Positions 34,996 through 43,791 of a DNA stretch of 55,511 nt are shown here, in pieces. The notes under the pieces were generated by a model. That model did no database searches, had not been told where the DNA came from, and worked only from the letters and a program-made list of their open reading frames with translations. Made by a program: the position numbers and the translations under genes. Numbering within the stretch: the first letter of the stretch is position 1; each line of letters starts with the position of its first letter. Origin of the DNA: an uncultured Prevotella sp. (GTDB taxonomy: Bacteria; Bacteroidota; Bacteroidia; Bacteroidales; Bacteroidaceae); NCBI GenBank assembly GCA_934217675.1, contig CAKQCV010000012.1, positions 1 to 55,511 of the forward strand, given 5' to 3'.

Positions 34996-36129
34996 ATGCC
35001 AGCAATATCGCAAGAAACAATAAATGCCATGGCAATTGCCAGAATGAGCCATTTCTGTATCCAGGCAATGAGAATACTGTACGACAAGGCAGGATCTTTT
35101 TCGGCTATAATTGAACATTGCAACAATATTAACGAGATTGTTGCCGATTGCCCACAACGCATAGCAAAAGCCTTGAAGGGTATACGCCCTATACTGGAAC
35201 GTGCAAATGAAGAGGCTGAATATACTCTTGAACATGGAATAAATGTTCTCACGATTTCTGATCCAGATTACCCCGAAAGATTAAAAGAGTGTGAAGATGC
35301 ACCGCTTGTTCTATTCTATAAAGGAAATGCCAACCTGAACAGTAAAAGGGTTATAAATATTATCGGAACTCGACATGCCACTGTGTATGCCGATGACTGC
35401 ATACGGAATTTCGTCAATAATATAAAGGCATTGTGCCCGGAAATTCTTATCGTAAGCGGACTGGCGTATGGCGTTGACATCATGGCACACCGCCATTCTC
35501 TTGAAAACAGCATACCTACAGTGGGAGTGCTTGCACACGGACTTGACAATCTCTATCCGCCACGACACAGGGAAACTGCAAACAAGATGATTGAATGTGG
35601 CGGACTGCTCACCGAACACTTTACGAACACTAATGCCGACAAGATAAATTTTGTAAGGAGAAACAGAATCGTGGCTGGAATGTCTGATGCAACAGTTCTT
35701 GTGGAGAGTGCCTCGCATGGTGGAGGACTTATTACGTGTTCTATGGCTCGGTCGTACCACAGGGATGTATTCGCATTTCCCGGACGAGTAGGCGACAAAT
35801 ACTCTGAAGGCTGCAACAACCTGATTAAAAATAACGGAGCATCGCTTATCACTTCTGCCCAAGACCTTATACAGGCAATGTCGTGGGAGAACGATGCCAT
35901 CATCACCCATGCAAAACAGAATGGCATTGAGCGCTCATTATTCCCGGATATTACGGAAGAGGAGAATTGCATTATTGAAATTCTAAAACAAAACAACGAT
36001 ATGCAGCTGAACGTTCTTGCCGAAAGAGCAAAGACACCTGTAAACAAGCTTCTGTCATTGCTTTTTGAACTTGAGATGAAAGGAATTGTCAAGAACCTTG
36101 CCGGCGGCGTATACCACCTTGTTGTATAA
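34996..36129 (+). CDS. dprA: DNA-processing protein DprA
   Basis: A 377-aa single-stranded DNA-binding protein that loads RecA on incoming DNA in natural transformation. The Rossmann-like domain (about 105-310) has VINIIGTRHATVY, VSGLAYGVDIMAHRHSL, ILPHG-equivalent VLAHGLDNLYPPRH and the MARSYHRDVFAFPGRVGDKYSEG segment. An N-terminal HhH/SAM-like region (about 40-85) and a C-terminal winged helix (about 320-375) complete the usual layout. DprA is widespread in Bacteroidetes that are not known to be competent. Confidence 0.95.
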   Translation: MPAISQETINAMAIARMSHFCIQAMRILYDKAGSFSAIIEHCNNINEIVADCPQRIAKALKGIRPILERANEEAEYTLEHGINVLTISDPDYPERLKECEDAPLVLFYKGNANLNSKRVINIIGTRHATVYADDCIRNFVNNIKALCPEILIVSGLAYGVDIMAHRHSLENSIPTVGVLAHGLDNLYPPRHRETANKMIECGGLLTEHFTNTNADKINFVRRNRIVAGMSDATVLVESASHGGGLITCSMARSYHRDVFAFPGRVGDKYSEGCNNLIKNNGASLITSAQDLIQAMSWENDAIITHAKQNGIERSLFPDITEEENCIIEILKQNNDMQLNVLAERAKTPVNKLLSLLFELEMKGIVKNLAGGVYHLVV

Positions 36130-36148
36130 ATAAATAGAGTTTAAAGAA

Positions 36149-37123
36149 ATGAAAATAGGAAATATTGAATTTGGAAGTCAACCTCTGTTTCTCGCTCCTA
36201 TGGAGGATGTTACCGACATAGGATTCCGCATGCTCTGCAAGCGATACGGTGCTTCTATGGTATACACCGAGTTTGTAAGTGCCGAGGCTCTCGTGCGCTC
36301 GGTGAAGAGCACAGTGAGCAAACTTACCATCAGCGATGAGGAACGCCCTGTGGGCATACAAATCTACGGAAGAGACGTAGACTCTATGGTAGAGGCTGCA
36401 AAAATTGTTGAAGAACAGGCTCATCCTGATGTTATCGACATTAACTTCGGATGCCCGGTAAAGAAGGTTGCGGGTAAAGGGGCTGGGGCTGGCATGCTTC
36501 AAAACATACCGTTGTTGCTCGACATTACAAGAAATGTGGTGAAGTCAGTCAACACTCCTGTCACCGTGAAAACCCGATTGGGATGGAACAGCGAGAATTT
36601 GGTTATTACCGAACTTGCCGAACAGTTGCAAGACTGTGGCATTCAGGCTCTCACCATCCACGGCAGAACAAGGGCACAGATGTATACCGGAAATGCCGAC
36701 TGGACATTAATTGGGGAAGTGAAAAGTAATCCACGCATAAAAATCCCTATAATTGGCAATGGCGACATTACTTCGCCAGAGGAAACGAAACTTGCTTTCG
36801 AAAGATATGGCGTGGATGCAGTAATGATTGGACGGGCAACTTTTGGCAGACCATGGATATTCAAGGAAATCAACGACTATCTTGACGGGAAACAACCTGA
36901 CACAACCATGGATTTCAACTGGATGCTTGATGTTCTTGAGGAACAGCTGAAGATAAACGTTGAGCGTATCGATGAATACAGAGGAATATTGCACACAAGG
37001 CGACATTTAGCTGCAAGTCCGATATTCAAGGGCATCCCTAATTTCAGACAGACACGTATTGCCATGCTACGAGCAACGACGATGGACGAACTTATGGGAA
37101 TCCTGGAGGAACAAAGAAAATAA
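36149..37123 (+). CDS. dusB: tRNA-dihydrouridine synthase
   Basis: A 324-aa FMN-dependent enzyme that reduces uridines in tRNA. The TIM-barrel motifs are present: LAPMEDVTDIGFR (residues about 13-25), the DINFGCPVKKVAGKGAGAGML motif with the catalytic Cys (near residue 98), TVKTRLGW, LTIHGRTRAQMYTG and IGNGDITSPEE, followed by IGRATFGRPWIF. The C-terminal helical domain binds tRNA. It belongs to the DusB/NifR3 group by length and motif; the symbol is assigned on that basis. Last gene of the dapB operon. Confidence 0.9.
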   Translation: MKIGNIEFGSQPLFLAPMEDVTDIGFRMLCKRYGASMVYTEFVSAEALVRSVKSTVSKLTISDEERPVGIQIYGRDVDSMVEAAKIVEEQAHPDVIDINFGCPVKKVAGKGAGAGMLQNIPLLLDITRNVVKSVNTPVTVKTRLGWNSENLVITELAEQLQDCGIQALTIHGRTRAQMYTGNADWTLIGEVKSNPRIKIPIIGNGDITSPEETKLAFERYGVDAVMIGRATFGRPWIFKEINDYLDGKQPDTTMDFNWMLDVLEEQLKINVERIDEYRGILHTRRHLAASPIFKGIPNFRQTRIAMLRATTMDELMGILEEQRK

Positions 37124-37147
37124 TAGGAGAAAGAGAATACAAAAAAT

Positions 37148-37201
37148 GGGGTGCCCGTATGATATAGAGTTATCCAATATAGTTTAACTGACGGGCACCC
37201 C
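37148..37201. terminator. Long-loop inverted repeat after dus gene
   Basis: GGGGTGCCCGT (37148-37158) pairs with ACGGGCACCCC (37191-37201), 11 bp perfect, with a 32-nt AT-rich loop. The T-run is on the minus-strand side (A-run 37141-37146), so it is atypical for a plus-strand terminator. It may stop or protect the dapB-operon transcript, or be a dispersed palindromic repeat. Confidence 0.5.
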
Positions 37202-37734
37202 TTAGCGGCAACGACTTGCCGTCGTCAGTAACTACAAACAATCTATTACCACTTTTCCCCCTAAATAAGAAAGGATACACATTTTATGCCTCACGGCATA
37301 GTATCTTATAAATAATAGATTGAGTTTGTGTATCTTCATCTGCGAATGTAAGCATTTTTCTTCAATATATCTAATATTACAGGAATAAAATGCTGCCTTT
37401 TTTAGTAAGATTAACATTGTTCGGGCACACACAGAAATTTATATCCTAATACAGAGACTTTTTAGAGTATTCTATAATACTCAAAGATAATAATGTATAT
37501 TGCATTGGTAAAACACATAAAATGTTTTTTCGCAGTTTTATCCCTCATCCCTCACTTTTTTCCTTGTTTTTCCTTTATACATGGACATTTCTGAGGGTGA
37601 GGGATGATGTGAGAGATGTGAGGGATTGTGAATGTTGCAAACATACAGCACCAATGATACAGGACAAGAGCACCGACAGTGCAAAACAAGAGCACTGCCG
37701 GTGCAAACATGGAAAATAGATTCCGGGGAAAGAA
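37202..37734. other. Gene-free region with GTGAGGGAT repeat element
   Basis: No supported gene. At 37532-37560 the sequence GCAGTTTTATCCCTCA followed by TCCCTCAC repeats the element seen at 271-296. About 40 nt later come several GTGAGGGAT-type copies (about 37596-37627), facing the first arm, so a long hairpin can form. A further inverted repeat, GCACCGACAGTGC (37670-37682) with GCACTGCCGGTGC (37692-37704), 12 of 13 pairs and a 9-nt loop, lies just before the stop of the next gene and could terminate it. Confidence 0.55.
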
Positions 37735-38427
37735 TTATTTCTTGCGCAGCCGGCGTTTATAGCATTTTGAATAATCACACAAGCCACATGTATATTCCAG
37801 TTTCCTCACCTTAGGACCAAGTCCTATAATACCGCTCACACTCTTTATCGGTACCATCAGCGACGACTCCGTAAGATGTACTCCACATGGATCCTCAACT
37901 CCAAACAGCGGGAACAGCAACTGCTGCTGCGAAACATGCCAGCCACAATAGCCCGGACTGAAGCGGTTGGTATGCTTCCAACCTCTGCCGTTGATATATA
38001 TCTGAAGCCAACGTTCCATAATATCGGCTGTTTTCTCTGCTATCACACTTCCCATTGAATCGGCAATAAATACCCTCAGCATGTCGCCCTCTGTTTCTAA
38101 CTGCCGTTGCAGTTTCTCAAAGGCAATGCCACTTGTTGCCACAAAAAAGGCGTATGCCTCTGAACCGCGGAGCTGTGCCGTTATTATTCTTCCCACTTTG
38201 AAAATCTGTCCACATGTCGTCAAGGTTTTTGCATCCATATCCAAGCTGCCGGATTCAGAAATTACAAAGCAAAAGCGAGGACGAAGAATTTCTCTCACCG
38301 TTGCTTTCATCTTCTCTATTTCTTCCAATATGTCATCACCGGGAATGTTATCCCCATACCCCATCTGTATGAACAAATCTTTGTCAGCTATATCAAGGTC
38401 GTCGTATAGTAGTTGTTTCTCAAACAT
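37735..38427 (-). CDS. Stand-alone methionine synthase reactivation-domain protein
   Basis: A 230-aa cytosolic protein resembling the AdoMet-binding activation domain that forms the C-terminus of MetH. The RxxxGY motif that binds AdoMet is present (NRFSPGYCGWHVS), as are the following QQQLLFPLFG and the LTESSLMVPIKSVSGIIGLG segment. In MetH this domain accepts an electron and re-methylates the inactive cob(II)alamin using AdoMet. The extreme C-terminus adds CGLCDYSKC, a CxxCx5C cluster not found in E. coli MetH and possibly a metal or iron-sulfur site. It is divergent from the AraC gene and close to the corrinoid fusion gene, whose product lacks its own reactivation domain. Confidence 0.85.
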   Translation of the reverse strand: MFEKQLLYDDLDIADKDLFIQMGYGDNIPGDDILEEIEKMKATVREILRPRFCFVISESGSLDMDAKTLTTCGQIFKVGRIITAQLRGSEAYAFFVATSGIAFEKLQRQLETEGDMLRVFIADSMGSVIAEKTADIMERWLQIYINGRGWKHTNRFSPGYCGWHVSQQQLLFPLFGVEDPCGVHLTESSLMVPIKSVSGIIGLGPKVRKLEYTCGLCDYSKCYKRRLRKK

Positions 38428-38614
38428 TATCTTTTGTTTTTATTTGTATGCAAATGTATCAAACATTTCGTTGCAAATTGTATATTATACAATATTTAAG
38501 TGTTCAAAAAGTACAAAAAACATAGAAATAGTAATGACTTTATACTTTTTCTTGTCGAAAAAGAAGAATATATAAAGCAATAATGACTATATTTGTGGCG
38601 TAAAAGACATTAGA

Positions 38615-39529
38615 ATGAAACAAAACGAACTGAATGTAAATATTGAATACCTGATAGAGAACGGACTCGTAAACTACTCTGACGGAGATATGGTTCTGCT
38701 AAGCAGTGTAGGTAGTCCGCATATAGAAAACACGGTAAGGCTTGAAATGGTGACTATCGTGTATATAGAAACAGGCATGATACAATGTGACATCAATGGC
38801 AAGACGATAAAAGCATACGCCGGAAATTTGGCTGTCTGCCCACCAAATTCGTTCATAGACAATAGCTCAAGCAGTTCCGACTATAAAGGAACGGTAATAG
38901 GATTGTCATACAAAGCTATGCAACGCAGCTTGCTAATGAGCAAAGATGTATGGAATATCCTGGCATACATCTTCAAAAACCCTATAATACAACTGTCGAA
39001 AGAGTCGTGCACACTAATTGAAAAATATTCAAATCTCATCAAATACAAACTTGAATATCCGCACGGTTTCTACCATAAGGAAATCATGCAGTCGCTGTTC
39101 CACTGCATATTCTATGAAATTGCTGCCACAATAGCGCCACAGCTTGAACCGAAGAACAAAGATTCTGCCACACGGCAGGGTGACCTATTGTTCAGAAGGT
39201 TTATAGAGATGCTGTCGAATTATGAAATCACCGACCGCTCCGTAAAGGCTTACGCAGAAAAGCTCTGTGTCACTCCAAAGTATCTTTCCACGGTTTGCAA
39301 ATCTGTCAGTGGGAAAACTGCCCTCGAATGGATTCATGATTTCCTTGCTGACGCCATTACATACAAGCTGAAATACAATGATGCGTCGATAAAGGAAATT
39401 GCAGACTCTTTGGGATTTCCGAACATCTCCTTTTTCGGAAAGTTTGTAAAGGCGCGTTTTGGCGTTTCGCCAAAGGAATACAGGCAACGCATACAAAACA
39501 ACAAAGATGTTAACAGACATGATCAATAA
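38615..39529 (+). CDS. AraC-family transcriptional regulator
   Basis: A 304-aa DNA-binding regulator. The N-terminal half (about 20-160) is a cupin-like sensing domain (METVTIVYIETGMIQCDING-type strand pattern; AGNLAVCPPNSFIDN). The C-terminal 100 residues carry two helix-turn-helix motifs: VKAYAEKLCVTPKYLSTVCK and IKEIADSLGFPNISFFGKFV, ending FGVSPKEYRQ, the classic AraC signature. It lies between the reactivation-domain gene (divergent) and the glycosidase-methyltransferase operon (same strand, 95 nt downstream) and is the obvious candidate regulator of both. A -7 box TATATTTG is at 38588-38595. Confidence 0.9.
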   Translation: MKQNELNVNIEYLIENGLVNYSDGDMVLLSSVGSPHIENTVRLEMVTIVYIETGMIQCDINGKTIKAYAGNLAVCPPNSFIDNSSSSSDYKGTVIGLSYKAMQRSLLMSKDVWNILAYIFKNPIIQLSKESCTLIEKYSNLIKYKLEYPHGFYHKEIMQSLFHCIFYEIAATIAPQLEPKNKDSATRQGDLLFRRFIEMLSNYEITDRSVKAYAEKLCVTPKYLSTVCKSVSGKTALEWIHDFLADAITYKLKYNDASIKEIADSLGFPNISFFGKFVKARFGVSPKEYRQRIQNNKDVNRHDQ

Positions 39530-39624
39530 TTTTATTATTACATATTACATTCTACCATATAGGAACGTCTTTGTATAAACATAAACTGGTTTCCTCTGTA
39601 TGTACGGAACCTTATTCTCGAAAT

Positions 39625-41469
39625 ATGAAAAAGACGATTTTATCATTTCTTGTATTGCTCTTGGCAGCAACCAATGTTTCTGCCGGCGATATATTTGTTG
39701 CGACATCGGGCAATGACAATGCCGACGGCACTGCCGCCAATCCACTGCGCACTCCATACGCTGCCTTGAAGATGGCACGCGAATGGCGAAGATTGCATAG
39801 GGCTGAAGCTGAAGGGGGCATTACAATACATCTGGACAATGGTGTATATCAGCTCTCGAAGCCGATTTTTCTTAGGTATGAAGATTCCGGGAGCAAAGCT
39901 TCGCCAACGATTATACGAGGCAAAGACAAGGAGACATGTATAATCAGCGGTGGCATTGAACTCACGGGATGGAAAAAAGGCTGTTCCGATAGCTATATAA
40001 AGCCAGAGGTGCGCAATAAGGTATGGGTGGCGGATGCTCCAATGGTAGGAAACAGAATCGTGTATTGCCGACAGCTGTGGATTAACGGCAACAAGGCAAT
40101 AAGAGCGCAGCAAGGATCTTTGGGAGAAATGACAAGGATTAAGGCTTTCGACACAAAGACAAGAACTATAACGATTCCTACACCAAAAGAGAACTTGAAG
40201 GATGCTAAGGAACTGGAAATGATTGTGCATCAACGCTGGGCTATTGCCATACTTCGGGTGAAAGGAATGAAAGATATTGGGAATTCATTGACTCAGGTGT
40301 GGTTTCATGAACCAGAAAGTGAACTTGAATTTGAGCATCCTTGGCCTCAACCGGTTATCGATGGGGAAAAGGGCAACTCTTCGTTCTGTCTTGTCAATGC
40401 TCCACAATTGCTTGACGAAGCGGGAGAATGGTATCAGGACTATCCTTCGGGAAAGATTTTCTACATACCCAAAGAGAACGAGGACATGAATTCTGTATGT
40501 GCAATTATACCTGTGCAGAAAAATCTGATTACTGCCGACGGTACAAGAGAACGACCTGTACACAACATATCGTTCGAGAACTTGACCATAGCTAACTCTG
40601 CATGGACAAGACCTCTGAATGAAGGACTTGTAACGTTGCAAGGAGGATTCAGAATGATTGATGCCTATAAGCTGAAGGAACCGGGACTGCCGGAGAAGGC
40701 TTCGCTCGAAAACCAGGCTTGGATTGCCAGACCGGAAGCGGCTGTTGCAATAAGGTTTGCCAACAGCATCAACTTCAGCAATTGCAGGTTCCGCAATATC
40801 GGAGCTACAGCTCTTGACTATGAATTTGCTGCAGGGAACTCTTCTGTAAGCGGTTGTTCGTTTACCGATATCGGAGGTAATGCCATGCTCATCGGGCATT
40901 TCCCCGATAAGGGATTTGAGACGCATGTGCCTTATAAACCGGCAATTGACAGTGATTTGTGCGACAGTATCTATATCACTGACAATGAAATATATGATGC
41001 AGCAAACGAAGATTGGGGATGTGCAGGAATTGCTGCAGGATACGTCAGCAACATCAATATAAGCCACAATGAGTTGCACCACCTCAATTATTCCGGAATT
41101 TGCGTGGGATGGGGATGGACTCCTCTGGAAAGCGGAATGCGAAACAACAGGATTATAGCCAACTACATACATGATTTTGCAAGGCAGCTGTATGATGTGG
41201 GCGGAATTTACACATTGTCGGCACAACCTGGCTCTGAAATTAAATATAACAGGATTGAAGATTTGTGCAAGGCTCCGTATGCTACCAACGACAGGGCTTT
41301 CTATATCTACTTCGACGAGGCCACCGATGGATATACTGTTACCGACAACTGGTGCCCTGACAAAAATTTCGGATATAACCAGCCTGGACCTAACATGGTT
41401 ATAAAAGACAATGGACCGAAAGTGAGCAAAAGGATAAAAGACAATGCCGGATTAACAAAGAAGCAATAG
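39625..41469 (+). CDS. Secreted right-handed beta-helix protein (GH141-like)
   Basis: A 614-aa exported protein. The start at 39625 gives a clean signal peptide (MKKTILSFLVLLLAATNVSA); an upstream extension in the same frame is hydrophilic and rejected. The mature N-terminus GDIFVATSGNDNADGTAANP and PYAALKMAR are typical of the beta-helix glycosidase-like proteins grouped with GH141. Repeats of NISFENLTI, INFSNCRFRNIG, SVSGCSFTDIGGNAM and NINISHNELHHLNYSGI mark the helical coils. GH141 contains an alpha-L-fucosidase acting on rhamnogalacturonan II and a xylanase, so a pectin or xylan target is possible. Enzyme activity and family number need confirmation. First gene of the corrinoid operon. 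Confidence 0.75.
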   Translation: MKKTILSFLVLLLAATNVSAGDIFVATSGNDNADGTAANPLRTPYAALKMAREWRRLHRAEAEGGITIHLDNGVYQLSKPIFLRYEDSGSKASPTIIRGKDKETCIISGGIELTGWKKGCSDSYIKPEVRNKVWVADAPMVGNRIVYCRQLWINGNKAIRAQQGSLGEMTRIKAFDTKTRTITIPTPKENLKDAKELEMIVHQRWAIAILRVKGMKDIGNSLTQVWFHEPESELEFEHPWPQPVIDGEKGNSSFCLVNAPQLLDEAGEWYQDYPSGKIFYIPKENEDMNSVCAIIPVQKNLITADGTRERPVHNISFENLTIANSAWTRPLNEGLVTLQGGFRMIDAYKLKEPGLPEKASLENQAWIARPEAAVAIRFANSINFSNCRFRNIGATALDYEFAAGNSSVSGCSFTDIGGNAMLIGHFPDKGFETHVPYKPAIDSDLCDSIYITDNEIYDAANEDWGCAGIAAGYVSNINISHNELHHLNYSGICVGWGWTPLESGMRNNRIIANYIHDFARQLYDVGGIYTLSAQPGSEIKYNRIEDLCKAPYATNDRAFYIYFDEATDGYTVTDNWCPDKNFGYNQPGPNMVIKDNGPKVSKRIKDNAGLTKKQ

Positions 41470-41514
41470 ACTTCTACTGAAACAGAACAAAATAAAAAAA
41501 ACAATAATACACTT

Positions 41515-43767
41515 ATGAAACCTACGAACTACCACCTGTTCGATTTTATGGATTTCGACCAGGAACTGAAGAAAGACGAGTCGCTATGGAAGGCATACAA
41601 GCCTACAGCTGTGGTTGAGAAAGACGGCGACATACTTGTTACCGTGCCTTTCCAAAAGCAAGTCCTTGCCAATGACATGGCACCTGACACTGAGGTGCCA
41701 CAAGAGTGCCATACTCTCGTCATACGACAATATGAACCAGGCATTATACGTCTATTCATGGGATGTGAAGATGAACAGCCGACTGATTCTTCTGACATGC
41801 TGCAAATGAGCGCAAGGGTAAAGCGCTCGCCTCTGCATGCTGAACTGAAAAACGACCAATGGAGAATTTCTGACGCAAACGGCATTCTGCGCGCTTTGAT
41901 AAACATGCAGGAACCAGTGCTCGACAGATGGAGCGAGCTGCTTCCTGATCCACAGGAAACTCTCGACCTCAGACTGTTCCCTGACGGTAAGCGCGAGGTA
42001 AGACTGGCAGCTTACGACCACTTCTCGCCACCTCGGTATGACGCTCTGCCTTTAGGCTACTGCAAGACAGAAGGAAAATGCGACCGTGCCACACTATCGT
42101 TTGAATGTAAACTCAACGAGTGTTTCGCTGGAACGGGAGAACGCTTCGAGAAAATGGATCTAAGCGGACAGACGTTTTTCTTGAAAAACCAAGACGGACA
42201 GGGAGTTAACAACCGACGTACATACAAGAACATTCCGTTCTATCTCTCAAGCCGCATGTATGGTGTGTTTTATCACACCACGGCACACAGCAAACTTTCT
42301 CTTGCTGGAGTGTCAACACGCTCCGTGGAGTTCATGAGCGACCAGGCTCTTATCGATGCTTTCATAATTGGCGGAGACAGCGTGGAGGAAATTCTTCGTG
42401 GCTACCGAGACCTGACGGGCTATCCATCAATGCCTCCTCTTTGGAGCTTTGGAATATGGATGAGCCGTATGACGTATTTCAGTGCGGATGAAGTGAACGG
42501 CATCTGCGACCGTCTGCGAAAGGAGCACTATCCTTGTGATGTAATCCACCTTGACACGGGATGGTTCAAAACCGACTGGCTATGCGAATGGAAATTCAAC
42601 AAGGAGCGGTTCCCTGACCCCAAGAAGTTCGTACAAGACTTGCTGAAGAAAGGGTTCAAGGTTTCTCTATGGCAACTGCCATACATTGCCGAGGATGCAG
42701 AGCAGATTGAAGAGGCTCGAAAGAACAACTATATCTGCAAGCTTACGAAGCAACAGGATTCTGAAGGTTCTAACTTCTCGGCTCTTGACTATGCGGGCAC
42801 AATCGATTTTACGAGCAAGAAGGCTACCGAGTGGTATAAGGGATTGTTGAAACGACTGCTGGATATGGGTGTGAAGTGCATAAAGACAGACTTTGGCGAG
42901 AATATACACATGGATGCCGTATACGAGAACATGTCGCCAGAATTGCTGAACAACTTGTATGCCCTACTCTACCAGAAGGCTGCATACGAAATTACAAAAG
43001 AAGTTACCGGCGACGGTATTGTGTGGGCACGCTCTGCATGGGCTGGCTGTCAACGCTATCCGCTGCATTGGGGCGGCGACTCGTGCAGTTCATGGGAAGG
43101 ACTTGCAGGCTCGCTGCGTGGCGGACTGCACTTCGGACTGTCGGGATTTGCATTTTGGAGCCACGATGTGCCGGGATTCCACACTCTGCCTAATTTCATG
43201 AACTCTGTGGTTCGTGATGATGTGTACATGCGCTGGACACAATTCGGAGTGTTCTCTTCACACATACGCTATCATGGAACAAACAAGCGTGAGCCTTGGC
43301 ATTATCCTAATATTGCCCCACTGGTGAAACGCTGGTGGAAACTGAGATACAAACTCATACCTTATATCCTAAGAGAAAGCGAGAAGGCTACACACAGCGG
43401 CTCTACAATAGTACAGGCTCTTATCTTCCATCATCCGGAAGACAACAACTGCTGGCATATTGACGACGAGTATTATTTTGGAGATGACTTCCTCGTTGCT
43501 CCAGTAATGAGCAGCGACAACTGCCGAGACATTTACTTGCCAGAAGGCGAATGGGTGGAATTCTTCACCGGCGACCGTTTCTCGGTTAGCGATGGCGGAA
43601 AATGGCTGAAAAACATTGAAACACCGCTCGAAAGGATGCCTGTGTTTGTAAGAAAGGGAGCCGTTATACCTGTATACCCTGAGGATGTTGACAGCACTGA
43701 CGATATGGACTTGAGCAAGGTGGAGAACATCATTATTGACGACACTTTTAAAGGAATAGATTTTTAA
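41515..43767 (+). CDS. GH31 glycoside hydrolase, alpha-xylosidase type
   Basis: A 750-aa protein with no signal peptide, so cytosolic. The GH31 nucleophile is Asp459 in CIKTDFGENIHMD, the same KTDFGE form as E. coli YicI alpha-xylosidase; the acid/base is Asp522 in WGGDSCSSWEGL. Other family blocks are FGIWMSRMTYFS, DVIHLDTGWF, WKFNKERFPDP, FAFWSHDVPGF and RWTQFGVFSSHIRYHG. An N-terminal beta-sandwich (about 1-300) and two C-terminal beta domains are as expected. YicI-type enzymes release alpha-xylose from small oligosaccharides such as isoprimeverose. It is 45 nt after the beta-helix gene and 24 nt before the corrinoid fusion gene. Confidence 0.9.
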   Translation: MKPTNYHLFDFMDFDQELKKDESLWKAYKPTAVVEKDGDILVTVPFQKQVLANDMAPDTEVPQECHTLVIRQYEPGIIRLFMGCEDEQPTDSSDMLQMSARVKRSPLHAELKNDQWRISDANGILRALINMQEPVLDRWSELLPDPQETLDLRLFPDGKREVRLAAYDHFSPPRYDALPLGYCKTEGKCDRATLSFECKLNECFAGTGERFEKMDLSGQTFFLKNQDGQGVNNRRTYKNIPFYLSSRMYGVFYHTTAHSKLSLAGVSTRSVEFMSDQALIDAFIIGGDSVEEILRGYRDLTGYPSMPPLWSFGIWMSRMTYFSADEVNGICDRLRKEHYPCDVIHLDTGWFKTDWLCEWKFNKERFPDPKKFVQDLLKKGFKVSLWQLPYIAEDAEQIEEARKNNYICKLTKQQDSEGSNFSALDYAGTIDFTSKKATEWYKGLLKRLLDMGVKCIKTDFGENIHMDAVYENMSPELLNNLYALLYQKAAYEITKEVTGDGIVWARSAWAGCQRYPLHWGGDSCSSWEGLAGSLRGGLHFGLSGFAFWSHDVPGFHTLPNFMNSVVRDDVYMRWTQFGVFSSHIRYHGTNKREPWHYPNIAPLVKRWWKLRYKLIPYILRESEKATHSGSTIVQALIFHHPEDNNCWHIDDEYYFGDDFLVAPVMSSDNCRDIYLPEGEWVEFFTGDRFSVSDGGKWLKNIETPLERMPVFVRKGAVIPVYPEDVDSTDDMDLSKVENIIIDDTFKGIDF

Positions 43768-43791
43768 GAACCAAACAATCACAATTACTAT

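Noticed and set aside
38428..39624. Cobalamin riboswitch controlling the B12 genes
   Set aside because: No B12-box-like sequence or long structured leader was seen upstream of 38427, 38615 or 39625.
40285..41226. 313-aa open frame opposite the beta-helix gene
   Set aside because: Antisense shadow of a well-supported gene; no family features or promoter.
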